Of a stretch of 64,000 nucleotides of DNA, positions 62,394 to 64,000 are shown piece after piece. The DNA is taken from positions 1-64,000 of the forward strand of contig JAVTVY010018674.1 of the NCBI GenBank assembly GCA_036873755.1, read 5' to 3'. Position 1 is the first letter of the stretch. Each line of letters starts with the position of its first letter. The notes beneath the pieces were generated by a model. That model had not been told where the DNA came from. It did not search any database and saw only the letters and a list, made by a program, of their open reading frames with translations. Made by a program: the position numbers and the translations under genes. Source of the stretch: Hanleya hanleyi. Lineage: Eukaryota > Mollusca > Polyplacophora > Lepidopleurida > Hanleyidae.

Positions 62394-62419
62394 TACGCGA
62401 ACATATGCAGAAACGTTTT

Positions 62420-62446
62420 TGTCCCCCGCCGCAACGCGGCCGGGGA
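62420..62446 (+). repeat. GC hairpin at the satellite border
   Basis: GTCCCCCGCCGC and GCGGCCGGGGAC pair almost perfectly around AAC, exactly where the duplicated block ends and the satellite begins. It could mark the terminus of a satellite-carrying mobile element. Confidence 0.6.
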
Positions 62447-63910
62447 CTTTAAAATGGTTCTTGCTTCTATGTGTCCGTGCATGCACGGACATGTCCGTGC
62501 AAATACTTCGTAAGCAATAACTTCTAAATGCTTTGTCGGATTCCTCCGAAATTTGGCATCTGCATTCTTTGCGACAAGACGTCTCTTGGTATTACGTTTC
62601 AGCAAGATCCGCCTGTAGGTGGCGCCACTGGGGTCTTGCTTCTATGTGTCCGTGCATGCACGGACATGTCCGTGCAAATACTTCGTAAGCAATAACTTCT
62701 AAATGCTTTGTCGGATTCCTCCGAAATTTGGCATCTGCATTCTTTGCGACAAGACGTCTCTTGGTATTACGTTTCAGCAAGATCCGCCTGTAGGTGGCGC
62801 CACTGGGGTCTTGCTTCTATGTGTCCGTGCATGCACGGACATGTCCGTGCAAATACTTCGTAAGCAATAACTTCTAAATGCTTTGTCGGATTCCTCCGAA
62901 ATTTGGCATCTGCATTCTTTGCGACAAGACGTCTCTTGGTATTACGTTTCAGCAAGATCCGCCTGTAGGTGGCGCCACTGGGTCTTGTTCCAATCTTTAG
63001 TGCATGTCCATGCAAATACTTCGTAAGCGATAACTCCTAAATGCTTTGTCGGATTCCTCCGAAATTTGGCATCTGCATTCTTTGCGACAAGACGTCTCTT
63101 GGTATTACGTTTCAGCAAGATCCGCCTGTAGGTGGCGCCACTGGGTCTTGTACCAATCTTTAGTGCATGTCCGTGCAAATACTTCGTAAGCGATAACTCC
63201 TACATGCTTTGTCGGATTCCTCCGAAATTTGGCATCTGCATTCTTTGCGACAAGACGTCTCTTGGTATTACGTTTCAGCAAGATCCGCCTGTAGGTGGCG
63301 CCACTGGGTCTTGTTCCAATCTTTAGTGCATGTCCGTGCAAATACTTCATAAGCGATAACTCCTAAATGCTTTGTCGGATTCCTCCGAAATTTGGCATCT
63401 GCATTCTTTGCGACAAGACGTCTGTTGGTATTACGTTTCAGCAAGATCCGCCTGTAGGTGGCGCCACTGGGTCTTGTTCCAATCTTTAGTGCATGTCCGT
63501 GCAAATACTGCATAAGCGATAACTCCTAAATGCTTTGTCGGATTCCTCCGAAATTTGGCATCTGCACTCTTTGAGACAAGACGTCGCTGGTATTACGTTT
63601 CAGCAAGATCCGCCTGTAGGTGGCGCCACTGGGTCTTGTTCCAATCTTTAATGCATGTCCGTTCATGTTTGTTCAAATCCTTCGCGAGCGATAACTTACG
63701 AACAATTTGTCGGATTTCTTCAAAATTTGGTAAATGCATTCCCTGCGACAAAACACCGTTGGTGATGCGTTTCAGCAAAAACCACCCGGAGGTGGCGCCA
63801 CTAGAGTTCATTCCATTATTCCATGCTGCAAGTGATAACTTTCTGGGTAACATGAGAAACGTTGCGGCTCATCGGATTCTTCTCAAATTTGGCATGCATT
63901 TACCATGATG
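62447..63910 (-). repeat. Satellite array, 175-bp then 163-bp units
   Basis: The marker CT(T/C)CTAAATGCTTTGTCGG begins at 62521, 62696, 62871, 63034, 63197, 63360 and 63523: two spacings of 175 bp and four of 163 bp, then two diverged units to about 63910. The 175-bp units look identical to each other. They carry the perfect palindrome GTCCGTGCATGCACGGAC (first at 62473-62490), which the 163-bp units lack. Minus-strand frames of 62-86 codons recur because the unit itself is open in one frame. Neither unit length is a multiple of three, so no long protein results. Confidence 0.85.
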
Positions 63911-64000
63911 CCTTTCGCTCACTTGCACTCACAGGTGGCGCCACCTGGTGGCAACATCACAAATTCGTTTAGGGTAATAACTTGAGAACTGACCTGTGAC
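63911..64000. other. Array tail with GGTGGCGCCACCTGG
   Basis: The palindromic word GGTGGCGCCACC, a longer form of the GGTGGCGCCACT found in each satellite unit, occurs once more. The window ends before the array border is clear. Confidence 0.5.

Larger units (their letters stand above)
57342..62416 (+). repeat. Large duplicated block, copy 2
   Basis: Counterpart of 6311-11497. Notable differences are a short deletion in M1 at about 57546, a ~110-bp deletion in the inner left foldback arm (junction near 60048), a longer GGT run (about 60231-60257) and an extra ~20-bp segment near 61337. The block is cut at 62416, where the satellite array begins, whereas copy 1 continues into M1. Confidence 0.85.

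Noticed and set aside
62592..63513. Series of minus-strand 62-82-codon frames (ATYRRILLKRNTKRRLVAKN...)
   Set aside because: They are one satellite unit translated repeatedly. Unit lengths 175 and 163 are not multiples of three, so no continuous protein exists.
62447..63640. CRISPR array
   Set aside because: Units are long direct satellite repeats with no unique spacers, in an animal-type genome.

Overview
This window looks like intergenic, transposon-dense DNA from an animal, most likely a marine invertebrate. The grounds are: no bacterial-style gene packing, a Penelope-like reverse transcriptase remnant, a THAP zinc-finger remnant, hairpin-rich non-autonomous DNA transposons, MITEs with TTAA target sites, many microsatellites, and repeats typical of invertebrate genomes. 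The species cannot be named from the sequence. No complete, confidently functional protein-coding gene and no tRNA, rRNA or CRISPR array was recognised. Nearly all short open frames are chance frames inside repeats.

Layout. 347-1808 is a complete non-autonomous DNA transposon with 16-bp terminal inverted repeats, an ATGTT target duplication and four internal ~330-bp units. 3.6-4.0 kb is a run of short ATCACC/GGTGAT hairpins. 5880-6075 (minus) is a frameshifted THAP domain. 6311-11497 is a block copied almost unchanged at 57342-62416. It holds a TTAA-flanked MITE and a 4-kb foldback element whose two arms form a giant palindrome. 11.5-41.3 kb is a nested, mosaic segmental duplication: a cassette (11.5-18.7 kb) recurs at 32.8-41.3 kb, and its complex 3-5 kb monomer appears in five full or partial copies. 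Later insertions interrupt these copies and can be read against paralogous empty sites. They include a Penelope-like element at 25.07-26.3 kb, two elements sharing a GACGTTTCGT box, and a SINE-like insert with an 18-bp target duplication. 41.6-54.3 kb is more unique, with scattered relics, one possible exon (48031-48243, minus) and a second TTAA MITE. 54661-56889 is a CpG-rich foldback element with nine paired CGACGTCG palindromes, every pair spaced exactly 20 bp. 62.42-63.9 kb is a satellite array whose unit changes from 175 to 163 bp.

How the parts relate. The window is best read as a stratified record of transposition followed by duplication. Four structures (the 1.46-kb element, the 4-kb foldback, the CpG foldback and the 3.6-kb hairpin array) are built from nested palindromes. 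The CGACGTCG element is the strongest candidate for something not previously described.
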